From contig NZ_FWZU01000002.1 in NCBI RefSeq assembly GCF_900177375.1, forward strand, positions 558,001-622,000: 64,000 nucleotides of DNA, read 5' to 3'. A program made the position numbers and the translations under genes. Shown one piece after another: positions 42,608 through 51,540 of the stretch (position 1 is the stretch's first letter; each line of letters starts with the position of its first letter). The notes under the pieces are model-generated. The model was given only the letters and a program-made list of their open reading frames with translations. It was not told the origin of the DNA and searched no databases. The DNA is from Desulfovibrio gilichinskyi (GTDB lineage: Bacteria > Desulfobacterota > Desulfovibrionia > Desulfovibrionales > Desulfovibrionaceae).

Positions 42608-44055
42608 TTGGCTGCTCCTTCTTTTTTAGCGGGTCGTATGATTTTGAAAATGTCCGCCAGAAGTGAGTAAAAGAGCCAGCTGCAAAAAATACTCATACCT
42701 ATGATCATTATATATAGACCGCTTTGGTCGAGTGCTGCGGTTATATTAACGGGAATATCCGCGCCGGCTTTTCTGAGTTCTTCAGGTAGAGAAAGAACCC
42801 TGTTGAGAATTACAGAAATTACTAAGAGGGAAATTAGTCCTTTTATACGGTAAGGTTCAATAAATCTGATAGCTTTGCCGCCAAAATGAATTCCGGTCAT
42901 TGTACCGAGAACAAGTCCTATCATACAGTATATATTTACAAATCCTTTGAGTCCGAAAGCACCGATTGTAAGAATCCCGGATGATGCAGCCAAACGTACA
43001 AGGTCTGTACCTGCCACCATTGCCGCCACGCATCCGAATCCTCTGGTCAGAATTGTAAAACTTAAAATTATTCCGCCTGAGCCTGTCAGAGCCATAAAAA
43101 AGCCTCCGACTATAGCAATAAGAAGTGCCGGAATTACAGGTATTTTAGAATAAGGCTTTTCGTCAGCAAGGTCTGTAATTTCTTTTGCAGCTTCTTTTGG
43201 ATCAGTATCTGTTGATGCAAGGTTCAGTTCATCTGTTTCATCTTTTACTGTTCCCGGGAATTTAAGATACGGGGGAAATTTCATGGTCCTGATTGTTCGT
43301 GCTATTTCCCAAGGTTCCTCATCAGGAAATGAAATCAGTACAGATTTGTCTTTATTTTTGTCTGTTGCTTCATCTTTATTTGTTGCAGGGTTTGCAGCAA
43401 ATACTCCTTCTTCTGTTGCGACCTGTTTGCTTTCTCCTTTTGCAGGGTTCATTTGCACGCCGCCGCTTTTCTCCTTATCCGCATTTTGTTTGCGCAGCAT
43501 CGCAAGTGCATATTTACGTGCAGCATCACGAAAGTCAGGAACAATGATAAATGTGTATATTATAAGCCAAATGATGATCATGGAAGAAATAAAAACGTCA
43601 TTACCTGCCGGATCAGCAAGGAATACACTTGTAGAGAGTTTGAAGCCGGCAATTCCTCCAAGTGTTGTTCCAACTGCTGAAATTGCGGCAAAAGGATAAT
43701 TTATCCGCTTGTTGAATCCCATTCGAACAGCTTCAATTGTGCTGAAAAGGAAAAGTCTGAACATTTCCGAACCCACCGCATATATACCGGATATTCCTGC
43801 GCTCATAAGGGCCGGAACGACGATTAATCCTCCCCCGGCTCCGATTGATGAACTCAGCATTCCTGCAACGAGGCCGATTGCTGCGGATATCAAAAATCCC
43901 GGGCCTTCTCCGTCCGGAAGAATGTAAGGATTATTTGTGTTGCCGATGATGGCAGGAACTTTAAGAATGTCTTCGCAATTCCCTATAATCGGGATCAGCA
44001 AAGTCAGAAGAGTAAAGCTTAATATAAATAGATGTTTATCGGAAATGTATTTCAT
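42604..44055 (-). CDS. TauE/SafE-family exporter with signal peptide and long central loop
   Basis: A 483-residue permease. A cleavable-looking N-terminal segment (IPIIGNC) precedes the first half with GMLSSSIGAGGGLIVVPALMS, and the second half has GGFFMALTGSGGIILSF, the repeated TauE/SafE signatures. Between them about 115 charged residues (about 180-300) form a cytosolic loop absent from typical 250-residue members. The family exports sulfite, sulfoacetate or related organosulfur anions, which is plausible in a sulfur-metabolising organism; substrate is inferred only. It diverges from the ABC ATPase gene. Confidence 0.85.
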   Translation of the reverse strand: MKYISDKHLFILSFTLLTLLIPIIGNCEDILKVPAIIGNTNNPYILPDGEGPGFLISAAIGLVAGMLSSSIGAGGGLIVVPALMSAGISGIYAVGSEMFRLFLFSTIEAVRMGFNKRINYPFAAISAVGTTLGGIAGFKLSTSVFLADPAGNDVFISSMIIIWLIIYTFIIVPDFRDAARKYALAMLRKQNADKEKSGGVQMNPAKGESKQVATEEGVFAANPATNKDEATDKNKDKSVLISFPDEEPWEIARTIRTMKFPPYLKFPGTVKDETDELNLASTDTDPKEAAKEITDLADEKPYSKIPVIPALLIAIVGGFFMALTGSGGIILSFTILTRGFGCVAAMVAGTDLVRLAASSGILTIGAFGLKGFVNIYCMIGLVLGTMTGIHFGGKAIRFIEPYRIKGLISLLVISVILNRVLSLPEELRKAGADIPVNITAALDQSGLYIMIIGMSIFCSWLFYSLLADIFKIIRPAKKEGAAK

Positions 44056-44241
44056 AGGAGTCCTGTCTGATCTATTGAATAATTTTGATAACTATAGGAA
44101 TAAAATAACTTTTTATCAACTGAATATAAAATTTGATTTGTATATAGCTTAAAACTTGCACCGCCTGTTCTTAAATAGTAGTTGAATTGGTCCGAATTAT
44201 TATAAAAAAGTGATTTTTGTATTTTATAAAATGGGGTTCTC

Positions 44242-45732
44242 ATGACTAGTAAGATTGTTTCCATGCATAATGTTTCTCTTAACCTTGAGCAGGGACCCAT
44301 CCTTCAATCAATAGATTGGGATATTAAAAAAGGAGAGCATTGGGCTGTGCTCGGTCCTAACGGAGCAGGAAAAACAACTTTATTCAGGGTTCTTGCCGGG
44401 GCGGTCTGGCCTGATGACGATACAACCCGTGAATATTATTTTGACGGCAAAAAAACGAATAGTCCGATTGATGCGCAAGAGCGGATATACATTGTTTCGC
44501 CGGAACAGCAGGACGTTTTTCTCCAAATGGGCTGGGACGTCAGCGGAGAAGAAGCGGTTCTTGCCGGAAAAGATAATACCCATTTTCTTTATAGACTTGC
44601 AGACGAGTGGGAATATGATGAAGCGAGAGCTTTGATGAAAACTCTCGGCATGGAAGATCTTGCTAAAAGAAGCATTGTTGCAATGTCCCGTGGTGAGGGA
44701 AGAAAAATTCTTATTGCCCGTGCGCTTATTGCCCGAGCTGACGTAATTATTCTTGATGAGTTTTTAGAAGGAATAGATCAGAAGTCTCGTGCTCAGCTTG
44801 TCGAGGCGATTGATGCTGCCGCCGCTGCCGGAGTTACAATTGTTTGCTCAGCCCACAGAAGCGAAGAACTACCTACATGTATAAATAAAACTCTTTATAT
44901 CGCAGGCGGTAAAATTGATCACTGCGAAGACGGGAAGGGAAACGGGGGTTCCTGTATTATTGAAGCTGCTGCGGAACGTATTCCTCCGGCTGTAAATACG
45001 ATTGAACCTGGCAAAACTCTTTTCAGGTTATGTGATGCAAGCGTTGTTTTTCTCGGTAAAACAGTTTTACATAATGTTGACTGGGAAATGAGCGGCGGGC
45101 AGAACTGGGCTGTTCTCGGAAATAACGGAGCTGGGAAGTCCACTCTTATACGACTTCTTTACGGTGACGCAGCGGCTTATGCGGCCGAGGAGCAGATGCA
45201 GCGACTGCCTGAAAAAGGTGATAATTTAAGCTCTGTCCGTGGTCGTATGGGGATGGTTTCCGCCTCGCTTCAAGCCACTTTCGGTGAAGCTGTCGGACGG
45301 CCTATCCGTATTTTGGATCTGGTTATTTCAGGTTTTTATTCTTCTGCAGGAGTTTATGATGAAATAACAGATGAATTACGCGCAAAGGCTTATGATTGGC
45401 TGAAATTTTTCGGTATTGAAAAACTGGCTGAGCGATCTACATTGCAGCTTTCATACGGACAATTACGAAAGGCTTTTATCGCGCGAGCTCTTATGTCAGA
45501 GCCGGATGTCTTGCTGCTTGATGAACCTTTAGCCGGAGTTGATGCCGGTTCGCGTAAAGAAATATCTGATTTGCTGGAATTGTTAGCTGCGGCGGGAGTC
45601 GCGATGGTTTATGTTACACATCATAAAGAAGAGCTGATCCCTTCTATTTCACATGTTCTGGAAATTACTGACGGGCGGGTTTCGTTCAGCGGTGAAAAAG
45701 ACAAGTATTTTGCAAGGCAGAATGTATTGTAA
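44242..45732 (+). CDS. ModF-like tandem ABC ATPase
   Basis: A 496-residue protein with two ABC modules and no membrane part. Module 1 has Walker A GPNGAGKTT (38-46), a degenerate signature MSRGEGRK and Walker B VIILDEF. Module 2 has Walker A GNNGAGKST (about 291-299), signature LSYGQLRK and Walker B VLLLDEP. The linker and order fit ModF/PhrA-type proteins linked to molybdate metabolism, although the true role of ModF is unclear. No modABC genes are near. Module 1 lacks the canonical LSGGQ and ends Glu-Phe, so the sites are unequal. Confidence 0.8.
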   Translation: MTSKIVSMHNVSLNLEQGPILQSIDWDIKKGEHWAVLGPNGAGKTTLFRVLAGAVWPDDDTTREYYFDGKKTNSPIDAQERIYIVSPEQQDVFLQMGWDVSGEEAVLAGKDNTHFLYRLADEWEYDEARALMKTLGMEDLAKRSIVAMSRGEGRKILIARALIARADVIILDEFLEGIDQKSRAQLVEAIDAAAAAGVTIVCSAHRSEELPTCINKTLYIAGGKIDHCEDGKGNGGSCIIEAAAERIPPAVNTIEPGKTLFRLCDASVVFLGKTVLHNVDWEMSGGQNWAVLGNNGAGKSTLIRLLYGDAAAYAAEEQMQRLPEKGDNLSSVRGRMGMVSASLQATFGEAVGRPIRILDLVISGFYSSAGVYDEITDELRAKAYDWLKFFGIEKLAERSTLQLSYGQLRKAFIARALMSEPDVLLLDEPLAGVDAGSRKEISDLLELLAAAGVAMVYVTHHKEELIPSISHVLEITDGRVSFSGEKDKYFARQNVL

Positions 45733-45772
45733 AACTGGTATTACAGTTAATCAGCTAAAAATTTAATATAAT

Positions 45773-45814
45773 AAAAAACGGGAGGATTTCTTAAAAGAAA
45801 TCCTCCCGTTTTTT
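45773..45814. terminator. Bidirectional terminator after the ABC ATPase and the lipoprotein gene
   Basis: AAAAAACGGGAGGATTTCTT and its complement form a nearly perfect long stem with a tiny loop between convergent genes. Confidence 0.92.
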
Positions 45815-45837
45815 ATTTGAAATGTTGGTAGCCGATT

Positions 45838-46104
45838 TTATTTCTTGACCCATCCGCGTGATGCCATACAATTTTCGTATGCTCTGTTTTCCAGCATGTA
45901 TTCTTTCTGTTCCTGTTCATATGTTTTAAGAAATCTTAGATCATTTCCTGGAGCTGAACCGGTCACCTTTTTCGCTCTGGATGTACATTCTGTACGGTCT
46001 TTTACATATTGATCCCCCTGATTAATTGAGGGGTCTAAGCTGGGATTTTGATATGTAGTACACCCTGTAAAAAGAAGGAGCAGTACCAATATAAATGCGC
46101 GCAT
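45838..46104 (-). CDS. Small lipoprotein, 88 aa
   Basis: The first 15 residues are a lipoprotein signal with lipobox LFTGC (Cys15). The mature 73-residue part is polar, with two further Cys (RTECTSRA and ENCMASRGW) that could form a disulfide. The C-terminal YENCMASRGW resembles the ending of small glycine-zipper-type or DUF-annotated envelope lipoproteins with a CMxxRGY/W motif. It follows cysQ by 12 bases on the same strand. No functional link is evident. Confidence 0.75.
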   Translation of the reverse strand: MRAFILVLLLLFTGCTTYQNPSLDPSINQGDQYVKDRTECTSRAKKVTGSAPGNDLRFLKTYEQEQKEYMLENRAYENCMASRGWVKK

Positions 46105-46116
46105 AAGTTTTCCTTA

Positions 46117-46872
46117 TCAGGCTGTTACAAAAAAGCCTTTGTTTCGTAGATTCTCTTTATTGTAGGGAAAAAGTTCGCCGTCGAGCCCGATCATTGATCC
46201 TCCGGCAGCTTCAACAATAGCTTGTCCCGCGGCAGTGTCCCATTCCATAGTTGGGTTGAATCTGGGGTACAGATGGGCTTTTCCTTCAGCAACAAGGCAG
46301 AATTTTATAGCACTTCCGGCCGGAGTAAGTTTTGCAACATTTTTTGTGCTGAGATATTCTTCCAGCTCCGGCGAAGGGTGCGACCTGCTGCCGACGACTA
46401 CAAGCCCTTCATCATTATCCGCAGGTTTGGTATGTATCTGCTCAGGAACTTTACCGTTTCTACTTACAAACGCTCCGGTTTCAATGCTTCCGGTATACAA
46501 AGTGTCACTGGTCGGCGCGTAAACAACTCCAAGTACAGGACGGTTATTGCGCATTAACGCGATGCAGACGCAGAATTCTCCGTTGTCTTTGATAAATTCT
46601 TTTGTCCCGTCCAGAGGATCAACCAGAAAGAATTCTTTCCATGCCTGCCGCTGCGAAAAAGGAATATCCGCTCCTTCTTCCGATAAAACAGGGATATCTG
46701 GATAAAGGATCGTAAGTTCCTCCATAATAACCCTGTTGGAGGCCAGGTCTGCTTCAGTCACGGGGGAGTTATCTTTTTTACTGCTGACTTTAAACCCGGT
46801 GCTGCGTACTTTCATTATAGCTTTCCCAGCTTCACGGGAAATTTTAGAGAGATTAATTATCATGTTTTTCAT
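46117..46872 (-). CDS. cysQ: 3'(2'),5'-bisphosphate nucleotidase CysQ
   Basis: An inositol-monophosphatase-fold enzyme of 251 residues that would convert 3'-phosphoadenosine 5'-phosphate to AMP. Metal ligands are visible in VLSEEG, FLVDPLDGTKEF and EWDTAAGQAIVEAAGG. The Lys-Glu-Phe after DPLDGT favours CysQ over SuhB-type inositol phosphatases. AGGA precedes the ATG. In an organism that reduces sulfate through APS, its role would be removal of pAp formed by other reactions. Confidence 0.88.
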   Translation of the reverse strand: MKNMIINLSKISREAGKAIMKVRSTGFKVSSKKDNSPVTEADLASNRVIMEELTILYPDIPVLSEEGADIPFSQRQAWKEFFLVDPLDGTKEFIKDNGEFCVCIALMRNNRPVLGVVYAPTSDTLYTGSIETGAFVSRNGKVPEQIHTKPADNDEGLVVVGSRSHPSPELEEYLSTKNVAKLTPAGSAIKFCLVAEGKAHLYPRFNPTMEWDTAAGQAIVEAAGGSMIGLDGELFPYNKENLRNKGFFVTA

Positions 46873-46938
46873 ATGTTGATCCTTTATCAGCCTTTTTTAT
46901 CGGTGTCATCAGCTCTTGCAGTAAGATTGCAGTAAGTT

Positions 46939-46967
46939 TTGACATATTTTGCATAGCTGATTAATTA
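46939..46967 (+). promoter_or_regulatory. Promoter placing the MoaD-like start codon at +1
   Basis: TTGACA (46939-46944) and TAATTA (46962-46967) are 17 bases apart. The ATG at 46974 begins 7 bases after the -10 element, where transcription should start, and no Shine-Dalgarno sequence is present. Confidence 0.45.
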
Positions 46968-46973
46968 TGAACT

Positions 46974-47198
46974 ATGAAAATTAAAGTAACTTGTTTTGGT
47001 CATCTTGCAACATTTCATGCAAGTCGTGACTATGTGGAAGTGGACAAAGGCATTGTTGCCGAAGATTTACCACGTATTTTAGGTTTTTCGGCAAAAGACG
47101 CTGCCATGTATTTTGTCGGTGAAAAACGGGTTGATCCCGAATATGAAATTTCCAGTGAAGATGTTATTAAAATATTTCCTCCAATAACCGGCGGGTGA
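46974..47198 (+). CDS. MoaD/ThiS-like sulfur carrier
   Basis: A 74-residue beta-grasp protein: a first strand KIKVTCFGHLA, a VEVDKG turn, a helix and DVIKIFPPITGG at the end. The terminal Gly-Gly is the canonical site for adenylation and thiocarboxylation. It is followed 4 bases later by its presumed E1 enzyme. The family spans molybdopterin, thiamine and tungsten-cofactor carriers, and the pathway cannot be read here because no moa, thi or oxidoreductase gene is adjacent. Confidence 0.82.
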   Translation: MKIKVTCFGHLATFHASRDYVEVDKGIVAEDLPRILGFSAKDAAMYFVGEKRVDPEYEISSEDVIKIFPPITGG

Positions 47199-47202
47199 AA
47201 AA

Positions 47203-48048
47203 GTGAGCATTGAAAAAGAAATTTCAGATAGATTGCAGGGGAGGGGGATTGAAAAAGAATTTTCACCTGACCTGAAAGTAAAAATTATTCCTTTAGCTGT
47301 TTCGCGATCTACTTCGGCTGAGCTTGGATTAGATCAGAATTTCGTTGAGCGTGTAGTCTTTAAACAGGGAGCCATGCCAGAGAGATATTCTCGAAACATG
47401 ACAACATTCAGTCAGAGTGATCAGGAACATTTTTTCGAATCAAAGGTTGCAGTGGTTGGTCTTGGCGGCCTTGGCGGTCATTTATTGGAAGCTTTAGCCA
47501 GAGCCGGAGTCGGACATATAGTCGCGTGTGACGGAGATGTTTTCGAGCCATCTAATTTGAATAGACAGCTTCTAGCCACTGAAAGCTCGCTTGGACAGTC
47601 TAAAGCCGATGCTGCTTATGAGCTGATTAGAATTGTTAATCCTGCTGTTTTTTTAGATGTAAGGTCTGACTTTCTTGAAGGTGATCAGTTTGAAAATTTC
47701 ATCAAAGGATGTGATGTTGTTGTGGATTGTTTAGGCGGCTTAGAACATCGAGTTCCGCTTAAAGATAGTGCCGCTAAACTTGGAATTCCTCTTGTTACCG
47801 CAAGTGTTGCCGGGTGGGCTGGAATTGTTTCAACTGTTTATCCCGGTGATCACTCTCCGGCAGATTTTTTTGGTGATAATAACGGTCTTGAAGAAACACT
47901 CGGAACGCCTATACCTGCAATTTTAACTGCTGTAGGTGTTCAAAGTGCTGAAGTTTTAAAAATCTTGAGCGGTAAAGGCGCTGGGTTGGCAGGTAAGGCT
48001 TTTATGTTTGATTTGTCAGGGCTTTATTTTGATGTTGTGACACTTTGA
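47203..48048 (+). CDS. ThiF/MoeB/HesA-family adenylyltransferase
   Basis: An E1-like enzyme of 281 residues expected to adenylate the C-terminus of the carrier just upstream. After an 85-residue N-terminal extension come the nucleotide-binding VAVVGLGGLGGHLLEALARAG and CDGDVFEPSNLNRQLL, with the catalytic Arg in NRQ and the metal-binding Asp in DCLGG. The CxxC...CxxC zinc site of MoeB is absent, as in some HesA/ThiF-like subgroups. The start is GTG at 47203, with a purine-rich site inside the end of the carrier gene. Confidence 0.85.
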   Translation: MSIEKEISDRLQGRGIEKEFSPDLKVKIIPLAVSRSTSAELGLDQNFVERVVFKQGAMPERYSRNMTTFSQSDQEHFFESKVAVVGLGGLGGHLLEALARAGVGHIVACDGDVFEPSNLNRQLLATESSLGQSKADAAYELIRIVNPAVFLDVRSDFLEGDQFENFIKGCDVVVDCLGGLEHRVPLKDSAAKLGIPLVTASVAGWAGIVSTVYPGDHSPADFFGDNNGLEETLGTPIPAILTAVGVQSAEVLKILSGKGAGLAGKAFMFDLSGLYFDVVTL

Positions 48049-48580
48049 TTCCGCGAAATATTATTTTACCATTTAGCTAACGTCTTAAAAGTTTGCTTTC
48101 TTCATTTCTTCAATTTTCAGCCCATATTCATATTTTAAGTGTTTATGCTAAATCATGTCTTGGGTAATCCGCTTCTTATTTAAACACAAAATCAATTTTA
48201 AGACTGCTCTTTTAGATAGATAATTATCTAAATTGAGTATTTTTTTCTGCAAAACATCAATTAATGTGATTTCACATATTATTAAATGTGTTTTTTGCAT
48301 GCAATCATGATTTTATATTGTATATTTTTATTCAATCAATTTTATCAGAAAATAAGTTGTATTAATTTTTAGTGTAACTATACGTAAAATTAGAGTTTTA
48401 TATTCAACTATCTAAGCAAATCTATTTAGAAAAATTTTTAATAATATAAAAATGGTTTATGGTCCGCAAATAGCTGAATCTATTAGAAAATATGCAAAAA
48501 ATAGTAGACATAATAGCGTGTCAAATATAGATCAGTCTCCACATTAAACATAATGTTTCATAAAAATACATGGAGGCCAT
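48049..48580. other. Very AT-rich intergenic tract with three palindromes
   Basis: About 530 bases without a supported gene, clearly richer in A+T than the surroundings. It contains the perfect palindromes TAGATAATTATCTA (48217-48230), ATGTGA-TT-TCACAT (48264-48277) and AAACAT-A-ATGTTT (48546-48558). They look like protein-binding sites or DNA bends and precede the small gene at 48581. I see no terminator or structured RNA. Confidence 0.5.
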
Positions 48581-48814
48581 ATGGACAATAAACTTGAAGA
48601 AGTTGTTACTGAGTTAAATTATATATCAGCAGCACTGGAATTTCTTGGAGAGGTTATGGAATGTTCTGAATCAGAAGGGATAAGAATTAATAAAGGCGGT
48701 GTTTCTTATATAGTTAAGATTCTCAGCCAACGTTCGTCCAAAGTTTCTGATCTATGTTGGAACATTCAGTCAGGGTGTGAAACTGTCTTTGCAGCGGATA
48801 ACATTGAATCATGA
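48581..48814 (+). CDS. Small hypothetical protein, 77 aa
   Basis: I do not recognise it. It is an acidic, mostly helical soluble protein (EEVVTELNYISAALEFLGEV) with three Cys (MECSE, DLCW, SGCE) and no signal peptide. GGAGG is 4 bases before the ATG, and the frame is preserved through a region of normal codon use inside an AT-rich setting, so it is probably expressed. It is isolated, with its own upstream palindromes and 170 bases before the next gene. Confidence 0.62.
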   Translation: MDNKLEEVVTELNYISAALEFLGEVMECSESEGIRINKGGVSYIVKILSQRSSKVSDLCWNIQSGCETVFAADNIES

Positions 48815-48987
48815 CGTTGCTGTTGATTATACTGTAGAATTATAAAGTACTATGATACAAGGTTCGGTAGTTGCAATGTTTTACTTAGCATGCGCGAAAG
48901 TTTAGCAGGTTCTTCTGATTATATCGCTTTTTTATGATTAATTATTAGATAATTTGTCTGAGTCGTAATTGTTTCGGAGGTAAACGG

Positions 48988-50175
48988 GTGAGCATTAAAG
49001 CACAAAATAGTTTGTCAGATGAAAAATCTCCTCTAATATTGGTTGTGGATGATTCCATAACCATGAGAAATTTTCTCACGAGAGTTCTTGAAGATGATTA
49101 CCAAGTGGTGACTGCTTCTGACGGCCATGAATGTATCGATAAATATAAAGAAATCAGTCCAAGTGTTATTTTGCTTGATTTGCTTATGCCTGTAATGGAC
49201 GGGTTTGATGTAATTGATAAAATTCGTAATGAACTTGGCGATCCGGAAGTAATTATCATTGTTCTCACAGGGCAGGATGAGCAGGAAATTAAAGCAAAAG
49301 CTCTTAATGCCGGTGCTAATGATTATTTAACCAAACCTTTTCACGTGGTTGAGCTTAAAGCACGTGTCGGCGTTGCAATCCGGCAGGTTATGCTTACACG
49401 TCAATTGCAGTCAGCAAATTCCAAGTTGCAAAAAGCATATGATATCATCGATGATGAAGTACGTTTGGTCGCAAGACTTCAGGATAAACTTTTGCCGACA
49501 AAAGTTCCGGTTATTGATGGATTAGAGATTAAAAGTTTATATAGACCGTCCGGACGGGCCAGCGGGGATTACTTTGACGTGTTTGATCTTGAAGACGGGG
49601 TAATCCGTGTTGTCATGGCCGATGTTTCAGGACACGGACCTCAGGCTGCCTTTATTATGGCGATTGTCAGAACTTTGTTTAAAGCCGACGGCTCTGAAGC
49701 ACACGATCTTTCGCACAGCTTGTTTCAGATTAATACTCATTTGGTGGATCTGATCGGTGAGGACAGTTATTTTGTTACGCTTTTCGCCGCAGATATAGAT
49801 TTTAATACTGGGGTTATGAAATATTTAAGTGCCGGCCATTGCCCCGCACTCATTATGCAGGACGGAGTTATGGGAGAACCTCTAAGGGCTCATGTGCCGC
49901 CTTTAGGTTTTTTCCCCGTAGACAGCACCCTCGATGAACGACATTTCAATACTTCATTAGAGTTATTTCTTTTCACGGACGGGTGTTATGAATGGCGGAT
50001 GGGGGATGATTTTTTCACCCTCGAAGCCTTTATGGATATAGCAGGTAAACTGATGCGTAATGAGAGTTTAAAACTTGATGCTATTGAAGATATGCTGGAA
50101 AAAGAAACCGGAGTTCGTCCTGTTTTTGATGATGATGTTACCGCTCTTTCAATCAGCTGGAAAAAGGATGTGTGA
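48988..50175 (+). CDS. Response regulator with PP2C/SpoIIE phosphatase output (RsbU-like)
   Basis: A 395-residue protein. The receiver (17-130) has LVVDDSIT, phospho-Asp64 in VILLDLLMPVMDG, LTGQDEQ and YLTKPF. A coiled-coil linker (QLQSANSKLQKAYDIIDDEV) leads to a PP2C-type phosphatase (about 175-395) with SGDYFDVF, VMADVSGHGPQAA, FTDGCYE and DDDVTAL metal-site motifs. Such proteins dephosphorylate STAS anti-sigma antagonists. The start is GTG with GGAGG upstream. No STAS or anti-sigma gene is adjacent; the REC-STAS protein at 22993-23706 is a possible but distant partner. Confidence 0.88.
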   Translation: MSIKAQNSLSDEKSPLILVVDDSITMRNFLTRVLEDDYQVVTASDGHECIDKYKEISPSVILLDLLMPVMDGFDVIDKIRNELGDPEVIIIVLTGQDEQEIKAKALNAGANDYLTKPFHVVELKARVGVAIRQVMLTRQLQSANSKLQKAYDIIDDEVRLVARLQDKLLPTKVPVIDGLEIKSLYRPSGRASGDYFDVFDLEDGVIRVVMADVSGHGPQAAFIMAIVRTLFKADGSEAHDLSHSLFQINTHLVDLIGEDSYFVTLFAADIDFNTGVMKYLSAGHCPALIMQDGVMGEPLRAHVPPLGFFPVDSTLDERHFNTSLELFLFTDGCYEWRMGDDFFTLEAFMDIAGKLMRNESLKLDAIEDMLEKETGVRPVFDDDVTALSISWKKDV

Positions 50176-50183
50176 AATTAAGC

Positions 50184-50203
50184 TTTCTAATCCTTTTTAG
50201 AAA
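50184..50203. terminator. Weak hairpin between convergent genes
   Basis: TTTCTAA and TTAGAAA flank a 6-base loop, with T-rich sequence beyond, between the phosphatase gene and fliI. The stem is short and AT-rich, so termination is uncertain. Confidence 0.3.
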
Positions 50204-50211
50204 CATAAAAT

Positions 50212-51540
50212 TTATTTTTTACTCTGGCTTGCAGCATTCAAGCGTATAAGAGCATCGAAACTTTCTTGAAGTGTTTGCTTTTCAGTGACCAACTGCTGCA
50301 AAAATACGTTAATAGCCGGAACCATTTTAATAGCGGTATCAATTTCAGGATTTGCGCCTGATTGGTAGGCTCCTATATTTACCATGTCTTCAACTTTTTT
50401 GAAGGTTGCAAGCTGTCTGAGAACCTGTCTGCCTGCAGTAATTACACTCTGCTCAGTGATATCACCTCTTACTCGACTGACACTCTTTAATACATCGATG
50501 CATGGATAGTGTCCCTGATCGGCTAGCTCGCGAGTGAGCACGATGTGCCCGTCAAGGATTGAGCGTGTTGCATCAGCTATAGGTTCAGTAAAATCATCGC
50601 CATCAACAAGAACAGTGTAAATGCCCGTTATTGATCCAAGCTGACTTTTTCCGGCTCTTTCCAGTAATTTGGGAAGCTGTGCAAAAACTGACGGAGTATA
50701 GCCGCCTCTGGTTGGCGGTTCGCCTGCGGCAAGTCCAACTTCACGTCCGGCCATTGCAAAACGCGTAACTGAATCCATCATCAAGATGACATCATTTTGT
50801 TTGTCGCGAAAATATTCGGCGATTGCCGTTGCGGTGTAAGCAGCTCTCATACGTAGCAGCGGGCTTTTGTCGGATGTGGCAACGACCAGAACTGAACGCG
50901 CCATGCCTTCAGGCCCTAAATCACGTTCCATAAATTCGACAACTTCTCGACCGCGTTCGCCTACAAGAGCAATAACGTTGATGTCCGCCACCGTGTAGCG
51001 GGCAATCATGCCGAGCAGTGTCGATTTTCCGACGCCTGATCCTGCCATGATACCGACACGCTGACCTTTCCCCAATGTGAGAAGGCTGTTTATAGCTTTT
51101 ACGCCGACATCAAGTGGTTCATTGATGCGCGGTCTTTCAAGAGGGTTTGGCGGATCACGGTGAAGAGGGTTGAAACTTTCCGGGATAATCGGCCCCTTAC
51201 CGTCAATCGGTTGCCCGAATGCGTCTACAGCTCTTCCGAGAAGGTTCATTCCAACGGGAATATGAGGCGGAGCACTGGCATTTTTGATCAGACATCCAGG
51301 CCCGATACCGTGAAGTTCTCCGTAAGGCATGAATAGACATGCACCGTCACGGAATCCGACAACTTCCGCGGGGATAGGTTCAACGGAATCTTCTCCCGGC
51401 ATGAGGTGGCATACAGAACCAAGGGGAGCCTTGATTCCTTTACCTTCTGCAATCAGACCGACAACTTTTGTTATTTTGCCGTAAGAGCGGCAGGGATCAA
51501 TGGTCGAGAGCAGCTCGGTGCACCCTTTCATGTCAGCCAT
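50212..51540 (-). CDS. fliI: Flagellar type III export ATPase FliI
   Basis: A 442-residue F1-beta-like ATPase that energises export of flagellar axial proteins. Walker A is AGSGVGKS (166-173), Walker B is DVILMMDSVTRFA, and GGYTPSVFAQLPKLLERAG is the family signature. It overlaps fliH by 8 bases with GGAG upstream. It is the last gene of the operon. No fliJ follows, as the next gene is convergent. Confidence 0.95.
   Translation of the reverse strand: MADMKGCTELLSTIDPCRSYGKITKVVGLIAEGKGIKAPLGSVCHLMPGEDSVEPIPAEVVGFRDGACLFMPYGELHGIGPGCLIKNASAPPHIPVGMNLLGRAVDAFGQPIDGKGPIIPESFNPLHRDPPNPLERPRINEPLDVGVKAINSLLTLGKGQRVGIMAGSGVGKSTLLGMIARYTVADINVIALVGERGREVVEFMERDLGPEGMARSVLVVATSDKSPLLRMRAAYTATAIAEYFRDKQNDVILMMDSVTRFAMAGREVGLAAGEPPTRGGYTPSVFAQLPKLLERAGKSQLGSITGIYTVLVDGDDFTEPIADATRSILDGHIVLTRELADQGHYPCIDVLKSVSRVRGDITEQSVITAGRQVLRQLATFKKVEDMVNIGAYQSGANPEIDTAIKMVPAINVFLQQLVTEKQTLQESFDALIRLNAASQSKK

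Noticed and set aside
48264-48277. TGTGA/TCACA palindrome as a CRP site.
   Set aside because: The spacer between half-sites is 2 bases, not the 6 required for a CRP/FNR-type site, so I record it only as a palindrome.
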